64,000 nucleotides of DNA, from positions 200,081,741-200,145,740 of the forward strand of contig CM041465.1 in NCBI GenBank assembly GCA_023213395.1, in the 5' to 3' direction. Source of the stretch: Cycas panzhihuaensis. Lineage: Eukaryota > Cycadophyta. The translations under genes and the position numbers were made by a program. The stretch's first letter is position 1. Each line of letters starts with the position of its first letter. This document shows positions 10,846-23,233 of this stretch, one piece after another. The notes beneath the pieces are model-generated. The model ran no database searches, was not told the origin of the DNA, and saw only the letters and a list, made by a program, of their open reading frames with translations.

Positions 10846-13800
10846 TGATTGGTTTATAGACTCTAGAGCTTCTAAACACATGACCCATAAGAAAACTTAG
10901 TTTAGCAACATGAGTCCTTCTCAAAATTGTGATTTAATTAAACTTGGGGATGACACCACTCATCTAATATAAGGACATGGAACAATTCTTATTACCATGC
11001 CAGATGGAAACATTGGAAAAGTTGGTCATATGCTCTATGTACTAAGGATAATAAAAAACCTATTATATGTATCTCAACTGATTGACAAAAAGATCCAAGT
11101 CATAGATGATGGTGATGGATGTGTCATTTTTGATAAATATAAAGGGAACAAAGTAATTGGTGAGGGCATCAAAACTAATGGACTATATAAATTTCTTGCC
11201 ATACCAATTCACTCTACCCTTCATATAACTAAAAATGTTGATAATGGAAAACTTTGGCATTTGTGCTATGGTCATTTGTCTTATGATGTTTTATTCTTAT
11301 TAAGTAAATATGATATGGCGTATGGTCTGCCATGGATTAAAAAATATAGCTCTATTTGTAACATGTGCATGATGGATAAACAACATAAACTGTAATTTTT
11401 TACTATCACTACTAGATCATATTACAAATTACAGTTAATTCATAGTGATCTTTGTGGTCCATTCACTCCCCCATCTATGCAAGAGGCATGCTATTATTTG
11501 ACCTTCATAGATGATTACACTAGAAAGATCTAGATCTATTTTCTCAAACTTAAATCTAGTGTATTTGATACCTTTCTTAACTTCAAAGCCAAAGTTGAAA
11601 AGGAAAGCGAATGCAACATCAACTACTTGAGGATCGACAATGGTGGAGAATTCACAACTAATGAATTTGCATAATAGTATAAGAAAATTAGTATACAAAG
11701 GTAATTTACGACCCCCTATAATCCATAATCTAATGGAGTGGCTAAGAGAAAAAATAGGACCATAATAAAGATGACTCATTCCTTGTTGAAACAAAAAGAG
11801 GTAAGTAACACATATTGGGTTGAGGTAGTAAATACAATCATATACTTTCTCAATAGAAGTCCAACTAAAGCACTAGAGAACATAACTCATGAAGAAGCAG
11901 GGTCAGGACCAACCATCTTCAAGTCTTTGGATCAACCATCTACATGCATATTCCTACTGAAAAGAGAAGGAAATTAGATGATAAAAGTAGAAGATATATT
12001 CTTGTGGGATATAATGAGGTCTCCAAAGCATATCGATGTCTAGATCCTTTAACCAATAAGATTTGTCCTAGTAGGGATGTGCACTTTGAAGAATCATCTA
12101 ATGAAGGCCAAGTTGATGGGACAATTATCCCTACTCAATCAAATGGCATCATCAAACTAAGTTGGACTTAATCTCACTCTGAGGTACATCAAGGTTAACA
12201 ATAAAGAATGAAAAATCCACCTCCATCGGCCATCACTACAAGTGTCTCTGATGAAGATATAAATTTAGGATCCCATTCAACTAAATAGAATGAGGTTATC
12301 AACAACTCAATTCAGTCTCAAAACTCCTCATAGAAAAAGGTGCCAAAATGGTACCTACAAATAATGGAGGAATCTAGAGTAAATCTAGATCTCATTCAAG
12401 AAGAGAAAAGAACTAAAAGTCAAACATATTGCAGGCTCTTTGCTTAACATGATATCTCATATTAGCAAGCCCAAAATGATCCTTGTTGGAAAGAAGCAAT
12501 GAACAAAGAAATGGAATCAATCTATAATAATAGAACCTGGGATATCATTGCTCCTCCTCAAGGAAAACCCATCAGTGGATGTAGATGGTTATATAAAATC
12601 AAAGAGAATTCTGATGGCTCAATTGAGAAATATAAGGATCAACTTGTTGTAAAGGGCTACTCTCAAAATCAAGGAATAGATTATGAAGAAACATTTACTT
12701 CTGTCACTAAAATAACAACTCTTAGGATAGTGATTACCTTAGTTGAACAAAATAATTAGCCAGTGTATCAAATGGATGTTAAAGGAGCCTTTCTTAATGG
12801 AGACCTTCATGAGGAAGCATACATGGAACAACCACCAAGATATGTTGCACAAAGATAGGAGCACCTTATTTGCAAACTCAACAAAACTCTTTATGAACTA
12901 AAGTAGGCTCCTAGGGCATGGTATATAAAGATAGACTCCTACCTGCAAAGTCTTGGAATGAAGCAATCAGAAGCTGACTCTAGTCTTTACATTCACATTG
13001 ACAAGAATGACAAAGTCACCATTCTTGTACTATATGTATATGATTTGATACTCACTGGGAGTAATACCAATTGGATCAACTCATTATGACTTCAATTATC
13101 CAAAACCTTCAAACTGATAAACTTGGGAGAAATCCACTACTACCTAGAAATAGAAATTCATAAGTTGAAGGGTGGAATTTTCATACATCAAAGTAAGTAT
13201 ACAGCACAAATATTGAAAGACTATAGTATGGCAAACTATAAACCATCCTTCACACCTATGTTTTCTAAAACCAAACTTATTGTTAATCCTAATGGGGACC
13301 TAGTAAATGAAACTCATTACAAGAAACTAGTCACAAACCTCATATATCTCACTTCAACAAGACTAGACATTGCATTTGTAGTAGGGGTAATCTCAAGGTA
13401 TATGTTTGCCCCAAAGGTATCACATTGGAAAAAAATCAAGCATATTCTTCTTTACCTATAAGGAACAAAAACATATGGTATTTACTACAGTAATCAAGGA
13501 TCAAATTAATTAACTAGGTACATAGACTTAGACTGAGCAGGAGACATTGACAGTAAAAAATCCACCTATGGATACTATTTTGACCTAGGAAATGGTATTG
13601 TATCTTGGATAACCAAGAAATAGTCCATTGTTTTATTATCTACATCCAAAATAGAATACCAGGCAGTAGTTCAATCCTCCTACAAGGCTATCTAACTAAG
13701 ATGTCTTTTGGATGATCTATTATTTTCTCAAAATATTGTAACCATAATTAACTATGATAATCAAAGCACCATTCAAATGATAAAGAACCTAGTTTGTCAT

Positions 13801-13960
13801 GCCCAAACAAAACATATTAAAGTTCATCATCACGTATAGAAGAGAAAGTAGATAAAGGAGAAGTCAAATTATCCTATTGTCCAAGTTCAGAATAATTAGC
13901 TAACATCTTCATAAAACCTCTTCCTAAGGAGAAATTCCTATACCTCAGAGATAGGATCGG
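10846..13960 (+). pseudogene. Copia pol pseudogene (protease, integrase, reverse transcriptase, RNase H)
   Basis: The aspartic protease site has decayed: WFIDSRASKHMTHK (about 10850-10890) in place of DSGAS. The pre-integrase LWHLCYGHLS lies near 11255. The integrase core shows HSDLCGPF, TFIDDYTRKI, LRIDNGGEFTTNEF and AKRKNRTI (11441-11760). Reverse transcriptase runs from about 12499 (TWDIIAPPQGKPISGCRWLY, YQMDVKGAFLNGDL). Its active site reads LYVYDLILTG near 13032, so the first aspartate of YVDD is lost. RNase H follows to about 13960 with stops. Open pieces of 60-130 codons remain, but no intact polyprotein. Confidence 0.88.
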
Positions 13961-13993
13961 CATGAAGGAAAAGGATACGACATTTAGATGGGA

Positions 13994-14232
13994 TGTTAGA
14001 ATATAATGTCTAATCCTTTATATATTAATGTATTATATCTAACTATCACATTGTCATAGTTAATGTTAAGTGATGTAAACATAAATGTAATATTTTATGT
14101 TAGTCGGGCTAAACCCCTAATGGATTATTAGACTCCTCATATATAAATATGTAATCTATCTCTCATAATAATCAAGAGAGTTCATTATTTTTCTTCATCA
14201 AGCTTTGATGCTTTTGGCCTTCTCATCTAAAA
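13994..14232 (+). repeat. 3' LTR of copia element (8547-14232)
   Basis: It starts TGTTAGAATATAATG after a short purine run and ends TCTAAAA where the 5' copy has TCTAACA. The flanking AAACG pairs with AAATG before the 5' LTR. Confidence 0.85.
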
Positions 14233-14237
14233 AAACG

Positions 14238-14425
14238 ATCCACCCTACTCATCGTGGTGATTGATAAGTCCCCAATGTATCAATTCATCCCATATCACAT
14301 ATTAGGTAAGAACTAATAGGTCTACATTATGTGTAAGACCCACAGCATATAATGCATGTGATGGTGGGTGGTTTATAATGATTTTTATTCATTGAAGTGT
14401 ATACCATCATCAAAAGAAAAAAAAA
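14238..14425 (+). repeat. Probable 3' part of the SINE-like retroposon
   Basis: This sequence lies between the copia target duplication and the point where the outer gypsy RNase H frame resumes. It ends in an A-rich stretch (AAAAGAAAAAAAAAGAGAG). That fits the tail of the retroposon that begins at 8396. Confidence 0.4.
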
Positions 14426-14439
14426 GAGAGATGTTTTCA

Positions 14440-14611
14440 ATTACATATGCCATAAGCAAGTGGAGGCAATACTTGTTAGAAATAAATTTTAGGTCACAAT
14501 AGCCTTAAATTTCTTCCCAACTAGCTTACATTATCTAATGAACAACAAAAATGGGTAAGGAAGCTTCATGCCTTTAATTTTGAAATAATAAATTAAAGAT
14601 ATATGGAAAAT
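14440..14611 (+). pseudogene. Ty3-gypsy RNase H fragment (outer element, part 2)
   Basis: The translation gives TYAISKWRQYLL and nearby decayed blocks of the gypsy RNase H, in the order expected after the part at 8340-8395. The piece ends exactly at the 5' LTR of the inserted gypsy element at 14612, within the motif KGKEN. Confidence 0.7.
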
Positions 14612-15112
14612 TGTAACATAACCTCACCTCTATAAGCAGAAGGAAGTGTTAGCATGTGGAATCGCTAAAGGGTTATGTGATCTTGTGAATATTCTAAAGT
14701 ACTTGCTTATTTAATAAGTGCCTAAATAGTTGTACTTGCTTATTTAGAAAGTACTTAAATAGTGGTGCTTTTGTATTGCACATGCATTTAGCAAGTAGTT
14801 GTGCTCATTTATTTAGTCAGTGTATTATACATGTATTTAGCAAGTAGTTGCGCTTTTATATTATACATGCATTTAGCAAGTAGTTGTACTCACTTATTTA
14901 GTAAGTGCTTAGATTAGAAGTAGGCTTTAGTAGTTGAACCACTATATATACCCTCTCGAGTCTTCATTATAATTCATTCTTGGTTTATATTACTTAAGAG
15001 AAAAGAACTTTGGTTCTCTTTGGTGATCAATTATCTCTTTTGGCTCTCTTTGGTGCTTATTATCTATCTTATTTCTCTCTTTGAAGTTCTTTATTGTGGA
15101 AGATACATTGCA
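14612..15112 (+). repeat. 5' LTR of gypsy element (14612-21044)
   Basis: It begins TGTAACATAACCTCACC and ends GATACATTGCA. Its 5' half contains several copies of a short degenerate repeat built on TTTAGCAAGTAGTTG and CTTATTTAGTAAGTGC. A probable TATA box (CTATATATACC, about 14942) precedes the likely transcript start. Confidence 0.9.
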
Positions 15113-15114
15113 AG

Positions 15115-15130
15115 TGGTATCAGAGCCATC
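15115..15130 (+). other. Primer-binding site of gypsy element
   Basis: TGGTATCAGAGCCATC matches the 3' end complement of initiator methionine tRNA. It starts two bases after the LTR. Confidence 0.85.
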
Positions 15131-16009
15131 TTCCAGGGCTAATTTTGGTGTAATTTTTTTTTTTTGCACTTACCTATATTATATGCTCTCACCTCACCCA
15201 CTTGGATCTTCGTGATTAGAAAGTAGTGAAAGTGGTGGGTTACCTTATTGTTCAGGTAGAGATTTTCAACACTCAATAAGGTCAATTCTATAATAATTTT
15301 TTTTTGTTCTTTTCTAATTAAATTACTATATTACAAATCTAGATAAGGGGAAATCCCCATCTGCTTAACCATAGGAAGTGCTTGGGCATAATCTCTAAAA
15401 CTCATTGTAAGGAGTACCACGGGAACCCCAAAGTAGCTGGCTAGAGTGTTTGCCAGTGAAACGGGCAATGGCCCCATCCCAAATTAGATTTCCCTTCCTT
15501 GAGTATGTACAAAGAGCTATCATTTTGAGATAAATATGTGGCTGGGTTTTAGTAGTTATTTCCTTCAAGAAGTAATTGTTGCAATTCTAAAGAGTGGTAC
15601 TCATTTAGACAGCATTTATGGCCAGTGAGATTGACCATAATCCCTTAAGAAGACTTATATAGGGGCCCACTACCTGTTCTAGTCAACGTTGTATTGATGT
15701 TAAACACTTGCAGCAAGTATACTAGTATCAGTACAAAATAAAGCAAATATAAAAATTAAAAAAAAAAAAAAAAAAAGCTTTTATTTATCCCCCCTCTCCC
15801 CCCATAAAAATAAGCTTTTATTTATCCCAAAAAAAAAGAGAGCTTTTATTTGTACTCAACTGTCTATAGACACCCCATTCCCCTCCCTTTCCCTCTCATC
15901 TTTTCATCCTAATTTCTTAGAACTCCCATTTTATCTTACTCATCCCTCTTCGTAAATTCCTTTTCTTCTAACTAGTCCCCTCTTCTTTAAATACCTTTTA
16001 CAATCATCA
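15131..16009 (+). other. Leader of gypsy element with homopolymer and micro-repeat
   Basis: The leader is non-coding. At 15758-15860 a run of about 19 A is followed by three versions of GCTTTTATTTATCCC, separated by C-rich and A-rich spacers. This looks like replication slippage. Confidence 0.6.
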
Positions 16010-17140
16010 TGGCTCTAACTCAAGGCGATTGAATCTCATATTTGGAGAATCAATTCGCCACATTACAATAAGAAGTTAAGATAGAAGTGAAAGAGGTAAA
16101 AGCTAATATATTAAATTTAGCATCAAAATCTGATATGGCTTCTATTATGTCCCAGATGGCATAGATAATAATACAAATCACTTCAAACCAAAATCAGATG
16201 GCACAAATTACAACACAAATTTCTTCTCATTAAGTAGGTCTTGTACCACCACTGCCACCATGACAACAATAATCATTTCACCATAAAATCAATATTCCAA
16301 CTTTTGATCATGATCTGAACAGAGAAAGCACTCACAGTTAGATAAGTAAATTAGAATCCTACTTTGCCATCAATCTAATGACTGAAGAGAATCAACTATT
16401 GTATGCTTCTATCCATTTAGATGGGAAAGTGTATCACTAGTTTAATTAGTAGAAAAAAGAGTACCCTTCAACCAAATATGGAAACACTTTACAGATTTTT
16501 TCTTTTAGTAGTATGAGGATACATGGAGTCAGTCATTCTTTACTTAACTGACCAGGCTTAAGCAATCATCATCTGTAGAGTCATTTACAGATGAATTCTA
16601 AGTATTGTTTAATCGATGTTCACAAGGTCAAAATATGGATAAGTAAACTTTGATCATCACTTATATAGTAGGGCTCTAAGACCATATTCAAATGTATCTC
16701 AAGACATTATCCTTGACTTCTCTCAAGGAACCTATTGGAATGGTAAAAGCAGTAGAGGCAGAGTTCACAACTGAAAGATTTGTGTACACTTAAAGAGACA
16801 TCCCATGGTCCTCTTGATCTTGATAAATAGACTTCCAGCAGCCGTGTCCTTGGTTTGATGATGTTACTCACCCTCAGATAGACTTTTAATGTTCCTGACC
16901 TTGACCAGATGATATATCTCATCCTCTAATAGATCGATAAGCAGAGGGACCTTCAATGAAAAGAGTCAAAATCTCACAAGCAGAAACAGAACGATGGGTA
17001 GAGGTAAGCCTATATATACAATGATCAGAAAAGTAGACTCCTAGGCATGGTCATATTTGTTTAGCGAGGCATATGGTCTTTTCCATTGACACCATAGATG
17101 ACCTATCAGACTCTGATTCTAATAAAGAGGTTGATAAAGG
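16010..17140 (+). pseudogene. Gypsy gag pseudogene
   Basis: The reading starts MALTQGD and contains ISYLENQFATLQ, a polar segment and INIPTFDHDLNRESTHS, the entry to a retrotransposon gag domain. ISKLESYFAINLMTEENQLL and YASIHLDGKVYH follow. Several stops interrupt it. No clear zinc knuckle survives before the protease. Confidence 0.65.
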
Positions 17141-17229
17141 AATCTAGATAGACCCTAATCCTAACCCCCAACTTGAAGTATCCCTATCAACCGTAACTTC
17201 TATTACTTGTCCTAAACCCTTATGAGTTA

Positions 17230-20200
17230 GAGGTATTCTTCAAAAGACTCCAATGTCAATCATGATCGATGGTGGTACATCTTTGAACTTTATCAATATC
17301 TCATTAGCTAAGTAACTAAACCTATATATTGTCCCTAAGAATGGCTTCACTTACTCTCTGTCAGGGTATTAGAAGCTCTATTGTACATGTATCATAAAAA
17401 ACTTGCATGTCTAAATTGGCACGTACCTCCTACCCTCTAATTTTTATATATTATCTATAGGAGGATCTGATGTTATATTGGCAATCCAATGGTTATAAAC
17501 TTTAGGAACTTATAATATGAATAACTCACCCTTTAATCTATTCATAATATTTAAAGATCATATGGGAAAAACACACAAAATCTATGGTATTCAATTCCTT
17601 CCAAACCAACTTGTTTCACTCGGCCACATGAAAATACATCCCCAAACCAACCTAGGCTATATAGTTCACCTAAATAACATCCAAATTAATCCCCTAATCC
17701 ACCCATACATCTAGGATGTTATTACAAGGTATAACCAAGTATTTGCTCCTCTCCCTTCTATGACCCCACCTAACTGTGGGTTTTACCATACGATTGAACT
17801 AAATCTAACCATGACCCAATTAGCTTATGCCTATATAGAAATTCCTACTTCCAAAAAAATGAAATTGAGAAAATCACGATTAAACTAATGGATATGGGAA
17901 TAATTCAGTCTAGAAAAAGTCCATATGCAGTGCCAATCATCTTAGTTAGGAAAAAAGATGGCTCTTTTCACCTTTGTATGGATTATAGGGAGCTTAACAA
18001 GATTACTATTAAAAATAAGTTCCCCACTCTATGAATCGATGATATGCTTGATGAGATCCATAGAGCATTGATCTTCTCTAAACTAGACTTACAATCATGA
18101 TATTACCAGATCTCGATAGCCCCAGAAGATTGTAATAAGACAACTTTTCGAACCCACCATGACTATTTTGAGTTTTGAGTGATGTCTTTTGGCCTTTGCA
18201 ATACACCGACCATCTTCTAAGTGCTCATGAATAAAATTTTTGATCCTCCTCTTTGAAAATTTATCATCATCTTCTTTAATGATATACTTATCTACAGTTC
18301 ATATTTGGACCACCACGTTCATCATCTAAAAATGGTCCTCTAAATTCTACATCAACACCAATTATATGCCAAACTTTCTAAGTGTCAATTAAGAAAAACT
18401 GAACTCCAATACTTGGGCCATATCATTTCTTGCAAAGGGTTACATATGGATCCTGATAAAATATCAATCATCACTACCTAGTCGACACCGACCAATCTCA
18501 CACAACTACAAGCATTCCTTGGTCTTACAAGGTTTTCTCATCATCTTGTTCATAACTATGCCACAATAGTAGCCCCACTAATGAATTTGCTCCACAAAAA
18601 CTCCTTTCAATGGTCTTTAAAGGTTGAAGCTACCTTTTCCCACCTCAAGCTAGTGATGACCTCTACCTGAGTGTTGGTCACTCTTAATTTTGCCCAACCT
18701 TTCTAGCTTGAATATGATGCTTCTGATTTGGCATTAGGTGTTGTTCTTATGTAAGAATATCACCCCTTTGCTTTTAAAAGTCAAAAACTAAAATACCATT
18801 AACTTTGACTATTAACTTACCAAAAGGAAATATGAGCAGTCCTACATGTTGTGGATAAGTGGCATCAATATCATTTAGGGTCAAAATTTACAATCCTTAC
18901 TGACCATTGTAGTCTCCATAATCTAATGGATTAACCAATCCTCTTAGAGGAATAATCCAAATGGATTGATCGCCTTTTGGTTTTTAAGTTTATGATATCT
19001 TATAAGAAAGGCAAAGACAATGTCATTGCGGATGCCCTTTCTCACATTTGTCCTAATCCCAATGACACCAACCCTAACATTTATGCTATATCTAAGCCCC
19101 AACCCATTTGGCTTGATGAATTATATGTTGAAAACTAGGCACAACTTGACTACTTCCTTTAGAAAGAAAAAGCTTTAAACCAAAATGGATGGTCAGCACA
19201 CTCAAACCATCTATTATTTCATAATTGCATCTTTGTCCACCCTTCCTCATCTTTCATTTCATACATTCTAATAGAGTATCATTCTACTCCTTTAGAGGGC
19301 CATTCAGGATTTGATAAGACTTATTATCATATTCGCGTTGACTTCTTTTGGCCCCATATGAAACATACTATCTTTGCCTTTGTGTCAAAATATGATACTT
19401 GTCAATGTCATAAGGTGGATAACAATGCTTTACTGGGACTACCCCAACCATTACATATCCCTCAAAGAACATGGGATGACATTGCATGATTTTATTATTG
19501 GCTTACCTACATTAGCTGGGTTTGACTCAATTTAGGTAGTCATCGATAGACTAACCAAATATTCTCATTTTATTCCAATACACACATTTTATAAATCACC
19601 TTGTCTAGCTGACATTTATGTCCAATTCATTTTTTACCTTCATTGATTCCCTTTAACTATTGTTTGTGATAGGGACCCCAAGTTCACTGGCTCATTTTGG
19701 CAATAGTTATTTAAGGTTGTGGGAACTTTATTTAATATGAGTACCACCTACCATCCACAAATAAATGGTTAATCAGAGGCCTTGAACAAAACTTTAAAAA
19801 CATACCTACATTGTTTTGCCTCTAACCACCAAGCTAAATAGACATCCTAGTTGTCCCTAGTAGAATACTAGTATAATTCATCATACCATTCAGCCATTGG
19901 CATGTCCCCAATTTTGGCATTATATGGCTATCACCCCCCTTCATACCACACTTTAGAGATTGATTTTTGGAATGCCTCTGCCTAACAAAAGCTTCAAGGC
20001 ATGGACTAAATCCTTCATACCCTTAAATAAAACCTAGCCAATGTAAGAAATCGTATGAAGCAACTCACTGACCACCATCGATCTGATCAATCATTTGACA
20101 TTAGAGATCTCATCTTCCTCTAAGTTCATCCATATAAATAATAATCCCTAAAAGCCCATCGAGGCTATAAACTAAGCCCCCATTATTATAGTCCATATAA

Positions 20201-20530
20201 AGTCATAAAAAAGATTGGCAAAGTTTCATATGCCCTTGAAGTTTCCCCAGACGCCAATATCCATAATGTCTTCAGTGTCTTATGCCTTAAAAAGTGTCTG
20301 GGTAAAAATATTACACCCCTCACCACCCTCTCTATTCTCCATAATGAACAAACTCTCATAGTCCCACCAAACTAGATCCCTGCCAGCTATCAGTGCCACC
20401 TTTGAAATTATATTATTTCTGAGCATTTAGTATAGTGGGTCAGTTGTAATGCAGATGAAGTAACTTGGAAATCTGACAAATTTGTCAAGCAGCATCCCCA
20501 TTTACAACACTTTGAGGACTCAACATCTTA
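17230..20530 (+). pseudogene. Gypsy pol pseudogene (protease to integrase and chromodomain-like tail)
   Basis: The protease shows MIDGGTSLNFI (about 17259; DSGA/DTGA type reads DGGT). Reverse transcriptase has [38 protein letters not shown] and FSKLDLQS. The catalytic block FFNDILIYS (about 18275) carries N in place of the first catalytic aspartate. RNase H follows (LEYDASDLALGVVLM, ILTDHCSLHNL, KGKDNVIADALSHIC). The integrase zinc finger (GHSGFDKTYYHIRVDFFWPH) and core follow to about 20000. Near 20425-20530 VSCNADEVTWKS and FVKQHPHLQHFED resemble the chromodomain end. Many stops, mostly TAG. Confidence 0.88.
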
Positions 20531-20542
20531 GAGGGGGGGACT

Positions 20543-21044
20543 TGTAACATAATCTCACCTCCATAAGTGGAAGGAAGTATTAGTATGTAGAATCTACCAA
20601 AAGGTTATGTGATCTTGTGAATATTCTAAAGTACTTGCTTATTTAGTAAGTGCCTAAATAGTTGTACTCACTTATTTAGCAAGTACTCAAATAGTGGTGC
20701 TTTTGTATTGCACATGCATTTATCAAGTAGTTATGTTCACTTATTTAGTAAGTATATTACACATGTATTTAGCAAGTAGTTGCACTTTTATATTGCACAT
20801 ACATTTAACAAGTAGTTGTGCTCACTTATTTAGTAAGTGCTTAGAATATAAGTAAGCTTTAGTAGTTGAAGCATTATATATACCTTCTCGGGTCTTCATT
20901 GTAATTCATTCTTGGTTTATATTACTTAAGAGAAAAGAACTTTAGTTCTCTTTAGTGATCAATTGTCTCTTTTGACTCTCTTTAGTGCTTATTATCTCTC
21001 TTATTTCTCTCTTTGGAGTTCTTTATTGTGGAAGATACATTGCA
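20543..21044 (+). repeat. 3' LTR of gypsy element (14612-21044)
   Basis: It aligns along its length with the 5' LTR, with scattered substitutions, mostly transitions by eye. It starts TGTAACATAATCTCACC after a G-rich polypurine tract and ends GATACATTGCA. The target duplication AAAAT follows. Confidence 0.9.
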
Positions 21045-22550
21045 AAAATATAATAGTGGATGAGCTCTTAAGGGTAGATGAGGAATCATCCTTTTAAGTG
21101 ATAATCATAATAGTACTAGGATAGATAAGGCAAGTTCAAAAAGAGTGTTTCCAAGATTATGATACATAAAGAATCATTCAAGAATTACAAACACAGATTC
21201 AATAATAAGGTAAGAATTGGGAATAGAAAAAATGGATCCTTTGGCATTAATGGAGAATATACTTAATTCTAGATTCCAAGTTTAAGGATATTATATTGTA
21301 AGAATATTATGCCTCATTGATAATGGGGCATATAGGAATAAATATAATATACTACAACATCCAACAATCATTCTTTTAAAATAACATGAATAGAGATATC
21401 ATCTAGTTTATATTTGAATATAAGACATGCCATAAATAAAAAGGGGAGCATGCAAAGTCACTTAGGTTACTTCAAGCCCTCCACATTCTAGAATAATTAT
21501 GGAAAGAAATTTCTATGGAATTTATTATTATACTACTAACCTTAAACAGAAATAATATTATTTTTATTATAATAGATAGATTAATAAAGTACATCTACTT
21601 CTGAAGAACTTCATCAAATTTCAAAGATAAGCAAATGACATGACACTTTATCAAATAAATCTATAGGTTGCATGTATTCCTATAAGTAATAGTCAATGAT
21701 TGTGATTCTAAGTTCGCATCTAAATTCTAAAAGGGTTTTCTTTCACTAATTAACACCAAGTTAACAATAAGGATAACCTATCACTCACAAACAAATGGGT
21801 AAATAAATATAATTAACAAATGCCTTAAAGCATACTTAAGTAGCTTTGGTACAAATAAGTAAATCCATTACCACAAATGGTTGCATCTTGCAAAGTGATG
21901 GTGCCATGCTACTTACCATACAATGGTAAGAATGCCTCTATTTTAGGCTCTCTATAGGTATGAATTACACCACTTATGAATAAAGTCAGTATCCACACCT
22001 AGGTTCCAAGTATAGAGGACTAAATTTAGTAGATAAATATTGTTTTATGCATCTTAAAATATAGCCTCAATATTACATAAATAGAATAAAGTGATAAGTA
22101 GTCAACAAAATTGATAAATAGTTTAAACAAGGAGACTAGGTGTATCTAAGACTTCATCCATATAAATAGGCTTTAATAATGAAGAATGGTAAGGAGAAGA
22201 TCCAACCCAAATTCTATGGGCCCTACCAAGTCTAGAAAATGATAGGTAGGGTTTCATATCATCTCAATTTACTCACGAATAGAATTCTTAATGTTTTTAA
22301 TATATCTTATTTTATAAAACGTATATATGAAAAGGTGGTCTCACAATTATAATAATTAAAACTTAATAAAGAAGGATGACTAGTTTTAAAACCAGTAATT
22401 ATAATTCAAGCCACTTAAAACATCTACCAAAAAATATGTATCAATAAATATCTAGTTAATTGGAAAGATGCAAAGGAAGAAGATATAACATATGAGGGGA
22501 AATTATATAAGTAAAAACATCCATTAGTGCCCATGCTTTGAGGGTAAAGT
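21045..22550 (+). pseudogene. Ty3-gypsy integrase and chromodomain-like tail (outer element, part 3)
   Basis: Directly after the target duplication the frame reads ENIIVDELLRVDEES, continuing the RNase H end broken at 14611 (KGKEN..ADALSR.DEE pattern). Further on, LRLLQALHIL and LWKEISMEFII (about 21470-21530) match the integrase core entry, DCDSKFASKF (about 21700) the second catalytic block, and KKWSH-like and WKDAKEEDITYEGKLYK (about 22460-22510) a chromodomain-like end. There are numerous stops. This is the oldest element in the nested stack. Confidence 0.75.
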
Positions 22551-22557
22551 ATGTTAA

Positions 22558-23210
22558 GAAGGGGAGGAGGGAGTGGGGGTGTGAGATTGTTTTGTGTCTA
22601 CCCCTCCTAGTAGGCAAAGGTACCTTTAAACTTAGAAGATATTAATCAATATATATTCATGGTCTTAAATAAATGAAATTAAGTTGTAAAACATGGACAA
22701 TGACATAAAACTTCTTGTTGCCTTTAAAACAAATGGTCATTGGCTCCAAATGGGTAACGTATGGGAAAGTTATACATGTTTTAATATTGCAATAATAAAT
22801 ACAATTGTTTGGAGGCCAACGTGACCTTAAAATATTAATTATATTAAGAATGACCTTACCCTAAAATAATAAATTAGGTGAGTGCTCATGTATAAGAAGA
22901 AAATAGACCATTTAGAAGAGCTAATTTTTGGAGTTTTTATCTCTTACTTTCTTTAGAATGAGGAACTATTTCTAAAGGTTACCTTACCTCAAGAGGGACA
23001 AAAGTTTGTTTAAAAGACATTTTATTATCCCATAGAAGACCTTATAATAGAGATAATTTACACCATTGAATGCTATTTCATTTTATCATGAATTATCATT
23101 TTTGTTATTATTCTAGGTTATTATGTATTACCATATTTATTATTGTTTTAAGTCTTTATTCTTTCTAATAGAATTAGGAGTTACTACTAATATTCTACTG
23201 TGTGCAACAT
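22558..23210 (+). repeat. Polypurine tract and LTR-like sequence
   Basis: GAAGGGGAGGAGGGAGTGGGG (22558-22578) is a strong polypurine tract placed just after the outer gypsy pol. TGTGAGATTG at 22580 is a plausible LTR start and TGTGCAACA near 23209 a plausible end. A primer-binding-like TAGTATTAGAGC sits at 23222-23233. A primer site after a 3' LTR is unexpected (see findings). Confidence 0.5.
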
Positions 23211-23233
23211 TTTATAATCGATAGTATTAGAGC

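Larger units (their letters stand above)
8547..14232 (+). mobile_element. Ty1-copia LTR retrotransposon (decayed, full length)
   Basis: This element of about 5.7 kb has matching 239-bp LTRs (8547-8785 and 13994-14232), a variant primer-binding site after the 5' LTR, and the order gag, protease, integrase, reverse transcriptase, RNase H, which defines Ty1-copia. The flanking 5-bp repeats are AAATG and AAACG, a target duplication with one change. Many in-frame stops and shifts make it non-functional. It inserted into the SINE-like sequence that had itself inserted in an older gypsy element. Confidence 0.9.
14612..21044 (+). mobile_element. Ty3-gypsy LTR retrotransposon, chromovirus-like (decayed, full length)
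   Basis: LTRs of 501-502 bp lie at 14612-15112 and 20543-21044. The primer-binding site TGGTATCAGAGCC starts at 15115, and the purine tract GAGGGGGGGACT precedes the 3' LTR. The perfect 5-bp target duplication AAAAT lies at 14607-14611 and 21045-21049. Domain order is gag, protease, reverse transcriptase, RNase H, integrase, with a decayed chromodomain-like tail, pointing to the chromovirus branch. Stops throughout pol show it is inactive. It sits inside the RNase H region of an older gypsy element. Confidence 0.93.

Noticed and set aside
11435-11794. Minus-strand ORF of 119 codons
   Set aside because: Opposite the copia integrase core, which is clearly coding on the plus strand.
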